Shown here: positions 1 to 9,299 of the stretch, piece by piece
Layout of the letters: each line of letters starts with the position of its first letter
How positions within the stretch are numbered: position 1 is the first letter of the stretch
DNA from: a bacterium
GTDB lineage: Bacteria; Verrucomicrobiota; Verrucomicrobiia; Limisphaerales; UBA8199
Assembly (NCBI GenBank): GCA_021784555.1
Contig: JAJYHY010000014.1
Span: forward strand, 1 to 47,406
Reading direction: 5' to 3'
Length of the DNA: 47,406 nucleotides
Program-made: the position numbers and the translations under genes
The notes under the pieces: model-generated
The model's database searches: none
Seen by the model: the letters and a program-made list of their open reading frames with translations, nothing else
What the model was told of the DNA's origin: nothing

Positions 1-2897
1 ACCTGCAGACTGAGGTTGGTCAGACCGACGTTAAACTGGCCGGCCAGGTTCTTCTGCAAGCTGGCGTCCGTGATGCCTGTCCCGCTCAGATTGCCTTCGG
101 CAGTGAGAGTGCCGCCAAGCTGTCCTTTCCGATCAGGTTGGAACGAATCAACGAGCGGCGCCAGCGGCACGGCCTGAAGCCCAAGGGAAGTGTCATACTT
201 GTAGCCCGGCACACCCAGGTCCAAATCCACATTCGCGGTTGCCGGCGCCCCGTTGAGCGACAGGTTGAAGGGATTGAGCACCACGTGCCCGCCATCGATC
301 TCTGCCGAAGCTTGCAGGTTGGTGATCTCTACTTCGCGCAGGTAAAGCCGCTGAATGTCCGCCTCGGCCGTGAAATTACGGAGCGGGAACTGCACTGGCG
401 CAGGTTCCTGTTGAGGGGCTGAAGGCGGTGGCCCAGCTGGCTTGGCCGGCGCGGCGGGGGCCGTGGCCGCCTGCGGCTGGGGAGCATTTGTCGTGGAGGC
501 GAAGAGGTCGTAGTAGGGCGTCAAATCGAGAGAATCCGCGGCGAGCTTGAGGTGGCCCTGGTAGGCATTTGACTGGGTCATATCGATCTGGCCGGTCAAT
601 TGAAGCTGGTTGGTGGCGCGCGCCGTAGGGGTTAAGCCGAGCTGAAGCTGGCGCAGGTCAACGACCTGGTCTTTGAAGCCGGTATCAAGCTGCAGTTGAG
701 CGGCCAGCGGTGTGGCAGGGAACTGGTTGTGAGGGTCATCGACGACGAGGTTGGTGATCGCCAGGTCCGCCTTGACGGACGAGGCGCCCCGCGGGTCGTA
801 TTGCGCTGAGGCGCGTCCTGACAGCGCCACGGATTGAAGCTTCTTCTCCGCCAGCATCGGCTGGAGGAACGGACCGAGACCGTTCTGGTTCAGGTCGATG
901 AGCGTCGCGGTCAGTTGGGCCGACTTGTTGGTCAGGTCGTAGTTGCCGGAAAGCTCAAACGCGCCACCCAGCTTGCCACCCGAAGACACCTTGCCCGCAA
1001 TGGAATGGATTTGGACCTGCTGAGGATTCATCTCCAAGTCGAGGTTGGCGGTGGTTGCGAAGTTCCGAAGATTGTCCTGGCTGACTTGGCCGGTGAAATT
1101 ATTGAGCGCCGCCGTTCCGGTGATATTGCGCTTATTCTCCGCCTGGACGACATGGAGTTTGAGCTCGGCGTCCCCAGAGGTGACATTTAGGTTAGGCTCA
1201 GGGAAAAGCTGGGCCAGAGGCGCCAACCAAAGCTGGAGTGCGGTCTGGATGTCCGCGTTCGCGTTGGCGGTGTCGTAGGCGCCCGATCCAGTGGCGGCAA
1301 GCACGACCTGACCCTGCTGCGAGAGGTGAAGCTGGTAGTTGGCCAGATTGAACTGCTTGAGATTGGAGGCTGTGCCAGCGGCCTGGAAGGCCGCGTCGGC
1401 GTGGGTAATTTGGTTGGTGCCCACCAGAGCAGTAAGGCCCGCAACGTGCAATTTCAGGTCGAAGTTGAGTTGTTTGCCAGCTTGCTGGGAGAGGAGATTC
1501 ATCCGGGCATTGACAATCCCCGCGGGTGCGATGGCGCCCAGAAACGGTTTCCAATTGGCGAGGTCCAGGTTCGTGACCGAGAGGTTGAGGGCGGAGTTAC
1601 CGACGGCGTTGGCGGTGTTCCCCCAGGCGATGGTCATCGGGCTGCTCAGGCTGGCCTGGACCAGCGGGCGGTTCTCCTGGGTGCCGGTTATGGCAAGGGC
1701 ATGGAGGAAGGCATTGCTCTGCGTCGTATCGACGGTTACGTCATAAGCCGCCCGCAGGTCCAGCGTTGGGGTGGACTCGCCGGCGCGAAGCACCTGGAAC
1801 TTGCCCAGGTTTACCTCGCCCGTTGCGCTTATCACCTTTCCAGCCTGCTTCACCTCGATCTGATTAGTCGAATTCAACTCGGTTGTGCCGAAATCGAGCC
1901 CGCTCGCCGCCCCAGCCACGTTGAGCAGTTGTTTGTCGATTCCGGACACCGCGACCTGGAGCTTGCCTTCGGTCTTTTGGAGGTTGAAGGGTCCGCTGGC
2001 GAGCAATTGACCGAGGGAGCTGCCGCCCTTGCGGAATCGGAAGGCAACTTGCTTGATGTCAGAAGGGGTAACATCGCAATCGAGGTCGCCTTGGAGCGCG
2101 TTAAGTTCGGCAAAGGTCCCTTCCGCCTGCGTGACGCCAACCTGGGCGGCGCCCTTGATGGCGTCCGGCTGGAGGTCAGGAGTCAATGCGAAATCGAAGT
2201 CTCCCTTGAGGTCACCCTGCACCAAGCCGTTAGTGGCTGGCGAGGGGGGATTCTGCTGCATTGAGAAAGCCGAGTTGAGCGCCAGCTTGCCGGTCTGTCC
2301 GTTCTTCACGTTTTGGATGGTTAGGTTGAGGCCGGAAAGCTCGGCCACGTCGCGATTTGTGCCGGAGTAAAGATGGATTCTCCGGATATTCGCCCCCGTG
2401 ATCGCGATTCTCGCAACGTCGAGCTGAAGAGGTTTTGACCGAGTCTGAGGCGTGGCCTTGGGTTTCGACGGCTGGGGTTGCGACTGCAAAATCGGGTCCA
2501 GGTTGCTCTTGCCGTCTGGATTCTGGATGAGCGTAATTGTCGGGGAGGTGATCGCTATCTCGCTGACGTCGATGTTGCCGTGCAGGATATGCATCAGATT
2601 ATAGCTCACGCGCACCTCCGGGGCGGTCAACAACGGTTCGACGCCGGTCGTTTCCACCTTCAGATTCCGCAGAACGACCTGCCGAAATGGACTGAGAGAG
2701 GCTCCACTGACGGTGACCTTGGCGTTGAGCGCCTTGCTGACCCGCGGGAGGATGACCCTCTTGAAAAACGCGGAACTAGTCGCCACGAAATAAGCGACGA
2801 CCACAACAACCAGTAACGTGCCGAAGACCCAAACCAGGGTTCGGAGCCAGCGCCGGCGCTTTCGAGGGGCTGGCGGAGTAGGAGTGTTCTCAGGCAT
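1..2897 (-). CDS. AsmA-family envelope protein (3' end outside window)
   Basis: Reading the minus strand from the ATG at 2897 gives about 965 codons with no stop before the window edge, so the C-terminus is missing. Residues about 1-16 are basic and proline-rich; about 19-38 form one transmembrane helix (LVWVFGTLLVVVVVAYFVA); the rest is a long periplasmic region of beta-rich, Asn/Gln/Leu-rich repeats. The stretch after the helix (FKRVILPRVSKALNAKVTVS, then FRQVVLRNLKV) is the classic start of AsmA/TamB-like proteins, which form long lipid-transfer grooves between the two membranes of diderm bacteria. A Pro/Ala-rich linker lies near residues 805-825 (about 420-480 on the plus strand). Long AsmA-like proteins are common in this phylum. 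The family call rests on architecture and motif feel, not on an alignment. A purine-rich AAGAGC lies just before the ATG. Confidence 0.75.
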   Translation of the reverse strand, partial: MPENTPTPPAPRKRRRWLRTLVWVFGTLLVVVVVAYFVATSSAFFKRVILPRVSKALNAKVTVSGASLSPFRQVVLRNLKVETTGVEPLLTAPEVRVSYNLMHILHGNIDVSEIAITSPTITLIQNPDGKSNLDPILQSQPQPSKPKATPQTRSKPLQLDVARIAITGANIRRIHLYSGTNRDVAELSGLNLTIQNVKNGQTGKLALNSAFSMQQNPPSPATNGLVQGDLKGDFDFALTPDLQPDAIKGAAQVGVTQAEGTFAELNALQGDLDCDVTPSDIKQVAFRFRKGGSSLGQLLASGPFNLQKTEGKLQVAVSGIDKQLLNVAGAASGLDFGTTELNSTNQIEVKQAGKVISATGEVNLGKFQVLRAGESTPTLDLRAAYDVTVDTTQSNAFLHALAITGTQENRPLVQASLSSPMTIAWGNTANAVGNSALNLSVTNLDLANWKPFLGAIAPAGIVNARMNLLSQQAGKQLNFDLKLHVAGLTALVGTNQITHADAAFQAAGTASNLKQFNLANYQLHLSQQGQVVLAATGSGAYDTANANADIQTALQLWLAPLAQLFPEPNLNVTSGDAELKLHVVQAENKRNITGTAALNNFTGQVSQDNLRNFATTANLDLEMNPQQVQIHSIAGKVSSGGKLGGAFELSGNYDLTNKSAQLTATLIDLNQNGLGPFLQPMLAEKKLQSVALSGRASAQYDPRGASSVKADLAITNLVVDDPHNQFPATPLAAQLQLDTGFKDQVVDLRQLQLGLTPTARATNQLQLTGQIDMTQSNAYQGHLKLAADSLDLTPYYDLFASTTNAPQPQAATAPAAPAKPAGPPPSAPQQEPAPVQFPLRNFTAEADIQRLYLREVEITNLQASAEIDGGHVVLNPFNLSLNGAPATANVDLDLGVPGYKYDTSLGLQAVPLAPLVDSFQPDRKGQLGGTLTAEGNLSGTGITDASLQKNLAGQFNVGLTNLSLQ

Positions 2898-3107
2898 AAA
2901 TGCTCTTGGCAACAATCATGCCATTGATCCCCTCAATCAGCAAGGAGTGCCTTCGTAGCGGGTGGACTTTGAAGCAGATCCGACGGATCCTGCTAAGGAG
3001 CAATGGCCAATGCCTAATGCCCAATGAAAAATGCGGCTGCGCCCGCCACCGGGACTGAGGCCCGAGGCTGCTTGACCTTGCTTCCACGCCCGGCAAAGCC
3101 TGAGTCG

Positions 3108-4232
3108 CTACCGCGTGCGCTCAGACCCGCGGACTTTGGATGGACGCGGGAGGTCCTCGAAGCGGCGCGAGGGAAACGCCTGGCTCTTTCCGTTCTCTTT
3201 CGTGAGGATGAGCGCGGCGGTGTTGGGTAATGAATCAATCAAGGCCAGGCCGCGCTTCTTCCCAAGGACGCTCACGCCGGTGGCCAGGCTGTCGGTGGTG
3301 GTGGCGTTTGGCCCAACGATGGTCACCTGTATCCGTTCCGTGAGACCCAGTCCGGTCGCCGGATTGACAATGTGCGAGTAGCGCACGCCATTGATCTCGA
3401 CGTACTGCTCGGTGTCGCCAGAAGTGGAAATCCCGGCGTTATGCAGCAAAAGGGTCAATGCGACGCCGTTGGTGAGCGAACCGATAGGCGAGACGCCAAT
3501 TTCCCATCCGCGTTTTCCCGGCGGCGGGTCGCCGATGGCAATATCTCCGCTGGCGGCCACCAGGGCGCGGTCCAGGCCTCTCGCCTTGAGGACCTTGAGC
3601 GCCTGGTCGGCCGCGTAGCCTTTGGCGATGCCTCCCAGGTCCAGGCGCATCTTCGGTGCCAGCAGCGTGACCGTCCGGTGGCGGGCATCGAGCCGAACCT
3701 TCCGCCATCCCACGGCTTGGCGCGCGGCGGCGATTTCAGCCGGCCTTGGCAAAACCCCTCTTTTGCGCGAGAAACGCCACAGCCGCACGAAAGGCCCGAC
3801 GGTCACGTCGAAGGCCCCATCGGAGAGTTTGGACGCTCTTTGCGCCTGTTCCAAGACGTCGAACAGGTCCGCGCTGACGGATACCGGCTTGCCCGCAGGC
3901 TGGCCGCAGAGGCGCATCAATTCGCTGTCGGCCTCATAATCGCTCATTATGTCTTCCAGGGTATCGATCCGCTTAAAGGCCGCGCGGGCCGCAGCCTCCG
4001 CCACCGCCTCCGACGGCGCATAGAACGTGGTCAGGAAGAGCGTGCCCATGGCCGGGTGGCGGAAGCCGTATCGTTCCAAGGGCGCGGAGAAGGTTGTTCC
4101 GCAACGCCCGGTGCTGAGTGAAGCGCCGAGCAGACTGAATGCTGCCAAAAGGACGGCGGTCCAGCGGCGTGGGCGGGGAGCGAGGCCGGCGCTCAGACAG
4201 GGCCAATCGGCTGAAGATTCAATATTCAACAT
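3108..4232 (-). CDS. apbE: FAD:protein FMN transferase (ApbE)
   Basis: ApbE enzymes attach FMN covalently to Ser/Thr of target proteins such as the NqrB/NqrC and RnfG/RnfD subunits of Na+ pumps, using FAD and Mg2+, outside the cytoplasmic membrane. The 374-residue product has a hydrophobic export segment at about 24-38, then the family signatures: DGAFDVTVGP (138-147), DLGGIAKGYA (198-207), the ASGD loop (227-230), ISTSGDTEQY (268-277), SHIVNPATG (286-294) and TTTDSLATG (311-319), whose Asp is a metal ligand. The start at 4232 is chosen because the longer open frame runs through a simple-repeat array and into the upstream gene. That ATG itself lies in a dispersed repeat, so the start is uncertain. 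The stop is TAG. No Na+ pump genes are visible nearby. Confidence 0.9.
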   Translation of the reverse strand: MLNIESSADWPCLSAGLAPRPRRWTAVLLAAFSLLGASLSTGRCGTTFSAPLERYGFRHPAMGTLFLTTFYAPSEAVAEAAARAAFKRIDTLEDIMSDYEADSELMRLCGQPAGKPVSVSADLFDVLEQAQRASKLSDGAFDVTVGPFVRLWRFSRKRGVLPRPAEIAAARQAVGWRKVRLDARHRTVTLLAPKMRLDLGGIAKGYAADQALKVLKARGLDRALVAASGDIAIGDPPPGKRGWEIGVSPIGSLTNGVALTLLLHNAGISTSGDTEQYVEINGVRYSHIVNPATGLGLTERIQVTIVGPNATTTDSLATGVSVLGKKRGLALIDSLPNTAALILTKENGKSQAFPSRRFEDLPRPSKVRGSERTR

Positions 4233-4295
4233 CGAACATCCAACATCCACCACTCCACCACTCCACCACTCCATCACTCCATCACTCCACCATCC
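4219..4295. repeat. dispersed composite repeat: CGAACATCCAAC block plus octamer array
   Basis: A block reading CATCGAACATCCAACATCC is followed by about six copies of an 8-bp unit CCAYCACT (about 4247-4295). The same two parts, in the same order, recur at 12364-12480, and the octamer alone, reversed, at 11926-12030. It lies between apbE and the oxidoreductase gene and supplies the annotated apbE start codon. Confidence 0.7.
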
Positions 4296-4353
4296 AAGAA
4301 GGGCCGGCCTGGATGGCCGGCCCTGAACGATAGAGGAGGCTGCGCGAGGCTGA

Positions 4354-5709
4354 TCAACCCTTGACGGCGATGATCGGCGGATCTTTAAAGATATTATGCT
4401 CGCTGGGCATCGGAGGCACCAAAGTCCGGAAGGGACCAAACTCCATTGCGGAGCAGTCGCTCAGCAGTTGCTCCGGACCATACTGGAATGTCGAGTTGAC
4501 CACCTCGTCAAACTCCACCGCGGCGCCGCTATAGCCGGCCTCGCGGCCCATGATGGCGGTGACGGTGCTGTCAGTAACCTGCCGGGCTTGGTTAAGGTCC
4601 TTGTCGTTCTGGATGGCGTCGATGAGGTCCATGTGTTCCTGAACATAAGGGTTGCGTTGCTGCTCGCGGAAGCGGTAAGTCCAGCCGCCATGAGCGCGGA
4701 TGAAATTGCTGGGGATGGCCGTGCCTTCCGTGCCCTCAACCCCCTCATCGACCCTGGCCCAGTCGCGGTGGATCTGGCCGCAGTAGCTGAACATGTGAAC
4801 GCCGTTGGGGTACTCGTATTCGACCCCGAATCCATCCCAGATCTCGCCGGACTTGTTGCCCAGTTGCTGGCGGCCGCCCATGGCCCAGCAGCGCACCGGG
4901 TGGTCCTGCATAATCCAGTTGCCGACGTCCAGATTGTGAACATGCTGCTCGCAAATGTGATCGCCACAGAGCCAAATGTAATGGTACCAGTTGTTGAGCT
5001 GCTTATCGAGATCGGTATCCCCGACCTGCTGGCCATAGTGCGAGAGTGGCTCGCCGGGGTCACCGTAGTGCCAAATCGGGCCGCCATTGACCCAATAGAC
5101 TCGCAGAGTGACGACGTCGCCAATGGCGCCGTCATGGATGCGCTTGATAGTCTCGATATAGCCGGCCTGGTGGCGGCGCTGCGTGCCCGCCGCCACTTTG
5201 AGATTCTTCTCCTTGGAGAGGTCCGCCGCGGCATACATCGTCCGGGCGGTAGGGCCATCGACCGCCACCGGCTTTTCCATAAACACGTTTTTGCCGGCTT
5301 CGACGCAGGCCTTGAACATGGGGGCGCGGAATCCGGGCGGGGTGGCCAGGATGACGTAATTGACCTCCGGGAGATTGATAGCCTTTTTGTAAGCGCCAAA
5401 ACCGCTGAAGCACCGCTCCTCGGGCACATTGAAAAGCCGCCCGCCTTTGCTGGCATTCTCCGGGAACAGGTCCCCGATGCCGATGATCTTGCCATCGACT
5501 CCCAGGTTGGAGACCGCCTCTTGGAAATTTGCGCCTGCGCCGCTGCCTCGACCGCCAACACCGACGACGACTGCCCGGATCGGCATCTTCGACTCCGCCC
5601 GAAGCACCGATGGGAACGATACGGCGGCCGCCGCCGAGGCTAGGGATGTACTTTTCAGGAACTGGCGGCGGGAAACCGCCAACGATTGATTCTGTGACTG
5701 GTTTTGCAT
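4354..5709 (-). CDS. Tat-exported Gfo/Idh/MocA family oxidoreductase
   Basis: A NAD(P)-dependent oxidoreductase of 451 residues, likely acting on a sugar or inositol derivative outside the cytoplasm. Residues 14-19 (SRRQFLK) form a twin-arginine motif followed by an Ala-rich hydrophobic stretch ending near FPSVLRAES. The nucleotide-binding region follows (IRAVVVGVGGRGSG). The family catalytic Lys is in the motif EKPVAVDG, and the C-terminal domain contains WLCGDHICEQHVHNLD, typical of the many secreted MocA-like enzymes of Verrucomicrobia and Planctomycetes. The start at 5709 is preceded by GAAAGG, a good ribosome-binding site, and lies directly before the Tat signal; the open frame upstream of it is low-complexity. 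The substrate cannot be told from sequence. It is followed by apbE after a repeat-filled gap; no co-factor link is evident. Confidence 0.9.
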   Translation of the reverse strand: MQNQSQNQSLAVSRRQFLKSTSLASAAAAVSFPSVLRAESKMPIRAVVVGVGGRGSGAGANFQEAVSNLGVDGKIIGIGDLFPENASKGGRLFNVPEERCFSGFGAYKKAINLPEVNYVILATPPGFRAPMFKACVEAGKNVFMEKPVAVDGPTARTMYAAADLSKEKNLKVAAGTQRRHQAGYIETIKRIHDGAIGDVVTLRVYWVNGGPIWHYGDPGEPLSHYGQQVGDTDLDKQLNNWYHYIWLCGDHICEQHVHNLDVGNWIMQDHPVRCWAMGGRQQLGNKSGEIWDGFGVEYEYPNGVHMFSYCGQIHRDWARVDEGVEGTEGTAIPSNFIRAHGGWTYRFREQQRNPYVQEHMDLIDAIQNDKDLNQARQVTDSTVTAIMGREAGYSGAAVEFDEVVNSTFQYGPEQLLSDCSAMEFGPFRTLVPPMPSEHNIFKDPPIIAVKG

Positions 5710-6057
5710 TGGGCCTTTCACTGTTTTGTATCTCCCGACCCTGTGGAGAATCACGGAGGCGGAGCGCTGGAGCATAGGCATGCTGGCAAGCCAAGCATCC
5801 GCTGCTCCATCACTCCGCCCAGGGGTCACTCTGGTTCCGCGCCTGCGGCAGAGCTCTCCATCGGGGCCGGGTGTTCTATTGTTGCTTGTGGTTTAGTCTG
5901 AGTTCAAAGTTCACGCGCATATCAACAGGCACGATGATTGAAGTCAATGCGCAATGTGCCGCCTCAGTCCTGCACCGGGGTCGGTCCTGCGTCTTTTTCC
6001 GCCGCTTTGCTTGCATCACCGCGGAAAAAACGAGGACTGACCCCGACGCACCCGACC
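5710..6057. other. intergenic region with palindromic element
   Basis: The leader of the oxidoreductase gene occupies the left half. The right half holds one copy of the GGGGTCAGTCC palindromic element (listed separately). No convincing gene was found on either strand; the short open frames here are low-complexity or cross the palindrome. Confidence 0.6.
5977..6044 (-). repeat. palindromic element copy A (GGGGTCAGTCC family)
   Basis: The outer arms are GGGGTCGGTCCT and AGGACTGACCCC. Inside them lies a second pair of arms, TTTTTCCGC and GCGGAAAAA, with a short loop. Read on the minus strand, its inner part CCGCGGTGATG matches copy B at 15610-15683. Copies B and C lie within the NRPS gene in coding frame. 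This copy is intergenic, downstream of the FG-GAP/FGE gene. Confidence 0.8.
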
Positions 6058-8226
6058 TCAATTCTGGTCAACGCCGCATGACCAATACCGCTGCATCTCG
6101 TCGGCCGAGGGGACCTTTAGCGGTCGCACAATTCGGAATCCGATCCATTGCGCATCGGAGAAGTACCATTGGCTCTTAGGCAACTGGGGGTCTTGCATGT
6201 CCCAGGCCGGGTCCGAGCCACGGCGGGCGGCGCTGCGGCACATTGAAGCGTCGTCGTTCCAGGAACCGCCCCGAACCGAGCACGGATACCGCTTTGTGGG
6301 CTGGTTCCAGGGGTCCTTCAGCACGCTGCCGACGCACTGCTTGTAGTAGTCCGGCGAGTATTGGTCCAAGGTCCATTCCACCACGTTGCCGTAGATGTCG
6401 CACAAGCCCCATGGGCTGGGCTTCTTGGTGCCGACCTTCTGGTACTTGAAATCGCTGTTGTCCTCGTACCAGGCATACTCGCCCAGTTTGCTCGGATCAT
6501 TGCCGAAAAAATACGTGGTAGTTGTGCCGGCGCGGGCGGCGTATTCCCACTCCGCCTCGGTCGGCAGCCGATAAAATTGACCTGTCTTGGCGCTGAGCCA
6601 CTGGCAGTACTTGCAAGCCGCGTGCAGGCTCATAGCAATGGCGGGATAGCCGTCCTTGCCCATCCCGAAACTCATCTCCACATAAGGTTTGGAGGGATGA
6701 GACACGGCATCCGCCAACTTGTCAGCGGCAGGGTCTGTGGGCAGTGTCCGGCGCATGCGATGTTCTTCGTCCGGGTACATGAACAACTCGTATTCGTTCC
6801 AGGTGACTTCGCAACGCCCCATCCAGAACGGCGAAATCTTGACCTTGTGCTGCGGTCCTTCGTCCGGTTTGCGTCCTTTCTCGTCATCGGGGCTGCCCAT
6901 GAGATATTCCCCGCCCGGGATCGGCTCCATGACATAGCTAATCCGGGTTCCGGGAATGGTATTTGTATAGGGCTCCATCTGGCTTTGGGAAAACACCTTC
7001 TGCTTTGCCACAATGCGGGCGTAAATGTCTGGAAGGGTAATGTTGTCATTGTCAGCCAGCGAAGACAGGCTGCCGAAGCTACCATGCATATACTTGCCCT
7101 CCGCCAGGTTGTAAATATCGTAGCGGGTGGAGAAATTGCCGCCAACCGGCTGGGAAAAGGCCACAAAACCGTTCGCAAAGCTTGCAGCGCAGGTAAATTC
7201 GTTGCTCGTCGTCAGGGTCTGCGCCAATGAGGGCGCCTGAACTCCATCAAAGGTAAAGATGCCCGCGCTGTGGCCCCGGCCAAATATGACGAGCAGCTTC
7301 TGGCCCTCCGGTTGGGTCAGTGTGACGATGCGGCGGACCGGTTGGCCCAGATCAAAGCTGTTCCCGCTTCCAAATTGAACTTTGTCCGCGGAAACGTCCT
7401 CCACCGGGCGCACGAGCAGAGCGCTCGCCCCCGGTTTATAAAAAATGAACGCGCTCGCCGGGGACTGTCCGAACTGGCCGGCGGCGTAGGCTGCGCCGGA
7501 AGGCAACCCCGTGACTTCGCCGGTAGTCACAACCTTTCCGCTGCTCACGTCCTGGACCAGGAGGCTGTCGGTCTTTGTCCCGCGGGCCAGCAAGCAGATC
7601 ATCTCCGGTTGGCCTGCTTTCAGGCTGAGCAGATTGCCTTGTACTACCGCGGTGCCGGGCAATGTCGCGCTGGAAATCACCGGGAACTCCGAGCCGTCGT
7701 TGCGCAGGAGGGACCCCATGTCAGGGTCGGGCGAATTGTAGATGCTGCCGACATAAATATTGACGACGGACCTGTTGCCGCCTGCGCCGGAGTTCGCCGC
7801 CACCAGCACGCTGGGCCCCAACGCCTCCGTGAATGGCACGGTTATCGGGTGGCCCACAACCTTCGGACTCGAGGCTTCGACAATGGTAATTTGGTTGTCA
7901 TCAGGCGAGGCAAAGGCCAATCCGTCCCGGTCGCGGGCGACAAACTTGCCCACGTTGAACCCCGCTACGCCCTTGAGCCCGCTTGGGCGGCAGTCAACCC
8001 ATGAAAAAGTTCCTGGCCCGGTCTGATAGCCGAGCCGGTATTTGCCACTCTCCTTGTCCACAATGACCACGTCGTTCCGCCCGTCGCCATCCAAATCCCC
8101 GTTGCCAAAGAACTCGTGCTGGGTTTCATAAACGAAAGAAAAAGGCGGCTCGACCGCCCGGCTCAAACCTGGAGCGATGGTGAGGCAGGAAGCGGCTGCC
8201 AGGGCAAGACAAGGATAAAGTTTCAT
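6058..8226 (-). CDS. secreted FG-GAP / formylglycine-generating-enzyme-like fusion
   Basis: The 722-residue product starts with a signal peptide (MKLYPCLALAAASCLTIAPG). At about 41-56 is an FG-GAP/calcium-binding motif, GNGDLDGDGRNDVVIVD. Residues about 60-420 look like a degenerate beta-propeller. Residues about 428-712 form an FGE-sulfatase (SUMF1) domain: IPGGEYLMGSPDDEKGRKP, FWMGRCEVTWNEYELF, LPTEAEWEYAARAGT, GLCDIYGNVVEW, and SVRGGSWNDDASMCRSA. True FGE oxidises a sulfatase Cys to formylglycine; most secreted bacterial relatives have no proven substrate. Whether the catalytic Cys pair is conserved was not settled. The gene starts at an ATG at 8226 and stands alone. The fusion suggests a substrate-binding or scaffold role on the cell surface. 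Confidence 0.88.
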   Translation of the reverse strand: MKLYPCLALAAASCLTIAPGLSRAVEPPFSFVYETQHEFFGNGDLDGDGRNDVVIVDKESGKYRLGYQTGPGTFSWVDCRPSGLKGVAGFNVGKFVARDRDGLAFASPDDNQITIVEASSPKVVGHPITVPFTEALGPSVLVAANSGAGGNRSVVNIYVGSIYNSPDPDMGSLLRNDGSEFPVISSATLPGTAVVQGNLLSLKAGQPEMICLLARGTKTDSLLVQDVSSGKVVTTGEVTGLPSGAAYAAGQFGQSPASAFIFYKPGASALLVRPVEDVSADKVQFGSGNSFDLGQPVRRIVTLTQPEGQKLLVIFGRGHSAGIFTFDGVQAPSLAQTLTTSNEFTCAASFANGFVAFSQPVGGNFSTRYDIYNLAEGKYMHGSFGSLSSLADNDNITLPDIYARIVAKQKVFSQSQMEPYTNTIPGTRISYVMEPIPGGEYLMGSPDDEKGRKPDEGPQHKVKISPFWMGRCEVTWNEYELFMYPDEEHRMRRTLPTDPAADKLADAVSHPSKPYVEMSFGMGKDGYPAIAMSLHAACKYCQWLSAKTGQFYRLPTEAEWEYAARAGTTTTYFFGNDPSKLGEYAWYEDNSDFKYQKVGTKKPSPWGLCDIYGNVVEWTLDQYSPDYYKQCVGSVLKDPWNQPTKRYPCSVRGGSWNDDASMCRSAARRGSDPAWDMQDPQLPKSQWYFSDAQWIGFRIVRPLKVPSADEMQRYWSCGVDQN

Positions 8227-8531
8227 GCTTTAAAAAACGTGACCACAGTCTGGCGAGAACACCCGCCTGCTGTCAAATCCAGAACCACCGAACCAACGCT
8301 GACGCATGACGCCGCCAATCGCTTTTTCAGCATCTCGACAGACCGGGGAGCGGCCCGTAGGACCGGGAATCGGCTGCCGCAGTGCCTATGGCGGCACGCA
8401 CTGAAGGAGAAATGGGGGCCAATCGCTGCGGAGCCATGGAAAAGCCTCATGTCTGGAGAGTTCCCGCTGGTGCCCGGGTCAGTGGGAAGGGAGGTTGAGA
8501 AAGATTGGCGCGATAGGCGCCGAGCTGGGGA
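8227..8531. other. intergenic region, no gene seen
   Basis: Leader of the FG-GAP/FGE gene plus the flank of the transposase remnant. It contains short hairpins (for example GTGCC...GGCAC near 8391) but no coding sequence I can support. A 75-codon frame ending at 8223 is rejected as low-complexity. Confidence 0.5.
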
Positions 8532-8933
8532 TCACTCCAAGCGGATTTGGCAGGGCGTAGCGGCAATCCGCTGCAGTTCCTCGACCTTGAGCCAGGGGTC
8601 GGCGAGGGTCTGGCGCACGAAAGCGATTACCCCCCGCACTCCCAAATCCCGGACGTATTTGGCCAAGCCCGCCGAATAGCGGGCCAGGACGTTGAGCGCA
8701 TGGCCCAAGCGCATCAGATAATGATAGCCGCGCATGGCCTCGATGCGTGCCAGCAGCCGCGCCAGGGTGTCGGCGTGCGGCAGTTGGTCCAGGTCCGGGA
8801 AGAACTGGCGCAGATTGGCCTCGAACACCGGCAGCATCGCCCGATACACCTCGACCTGTTGACTGACCGCCTCCAGTTGTTGGGGCGTGAGGCTGCCCTC
8901 GCCCCAAGGCGCATTCTCCATCGCTTCTCTCAA
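8532..8933 (-). pseudogene. transposase remnant with the catalytic core deleted
   Basis: The 133-codon frame joins two segments that normally sit far apart in a DDE transposase. The N-terminal-type part (about 34-66, FRQFFPDLDQLPHADTLAR by eye) carries the ADTL motif that starts many such proteins. The C-terminal-type part (about 68-120, YHYLMRLGHALNVLARYS, then GVRGVIAFVRQTLADPWL) is the closing region after the last catalytic Glu. No Asp/Glu core motifs lie between them, so the middle is deleted in frame. Family assignment is not secure. The first residues (MREAMENAPWGEGSLTPQQL) may be original. No terminal inverted repeats were recognised. It could be a small domesticated protein, but decay is more likely. 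Confidence 0.5.
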
Positions 8934-9299
8934 AATAGTGATAGCGTGCTCTTGCCCCGACGACTCGGGGGCGACGCTCTGGTTTTAAAGGCGATTTTCC
9001 GTGTCTAGCACTTTTTTGCGAAAAGGTTTTTCCACTTTCCTTACCAAACCCCCGTTATCAATGCCTCTGCCAACTCATGCTTCAGGGCTGAACAATTTGC
9101 CGGTGTGTGCCCCAGAGACGGACATGATCCTCGAATCGAGGGCAATCGCAAACCAGCGCTAGGCCGCGGCTCCCCACCCCTTCAGCTTAAAGAGCGCGAC
9201 CAGTGACAAACCGCCGAGTACGTGGGGTTTTCGAGCCTCCCAACGCCTTGAGGAACGGATGCTTCGCCGGCCACCAATCGGCGCCCGTCAAGGGCCTCG
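8934..9299. other. intergenic region next to mobile-element debris
   Basis: No gene is supported. A small GC-rich hairpin (GCCCCGA/TCGGGG, about 8954-8970) lies just upstream of the transposase remnant; the rest looks like decayed sequence between that remnant and the truncated hydrolase. Confidence 0.4.

Noticed and set aside
138..2264. Plus-strand genes opposite the AsmA-like protein (for example 1326-2264)
   Set aside because: They are shadows: Arg/Gly-rich translations without domains, while the minus frame is a continuous, family-like protein with a membrane helix.
4396..5643. A 415-codon plus-strand frame opposite the oxidoreductase
   Set aside because: It is a GC-rich antisense shadow of a clearly conserved MocA-type gene.
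8223..8450. A 75-codon minus-strand gene upstream of the FG-GAP/FGE gene
   Set aside because: No family features or start signal, Cys/Arg-rich composition, and it ends exactly in the leader of the next gene.
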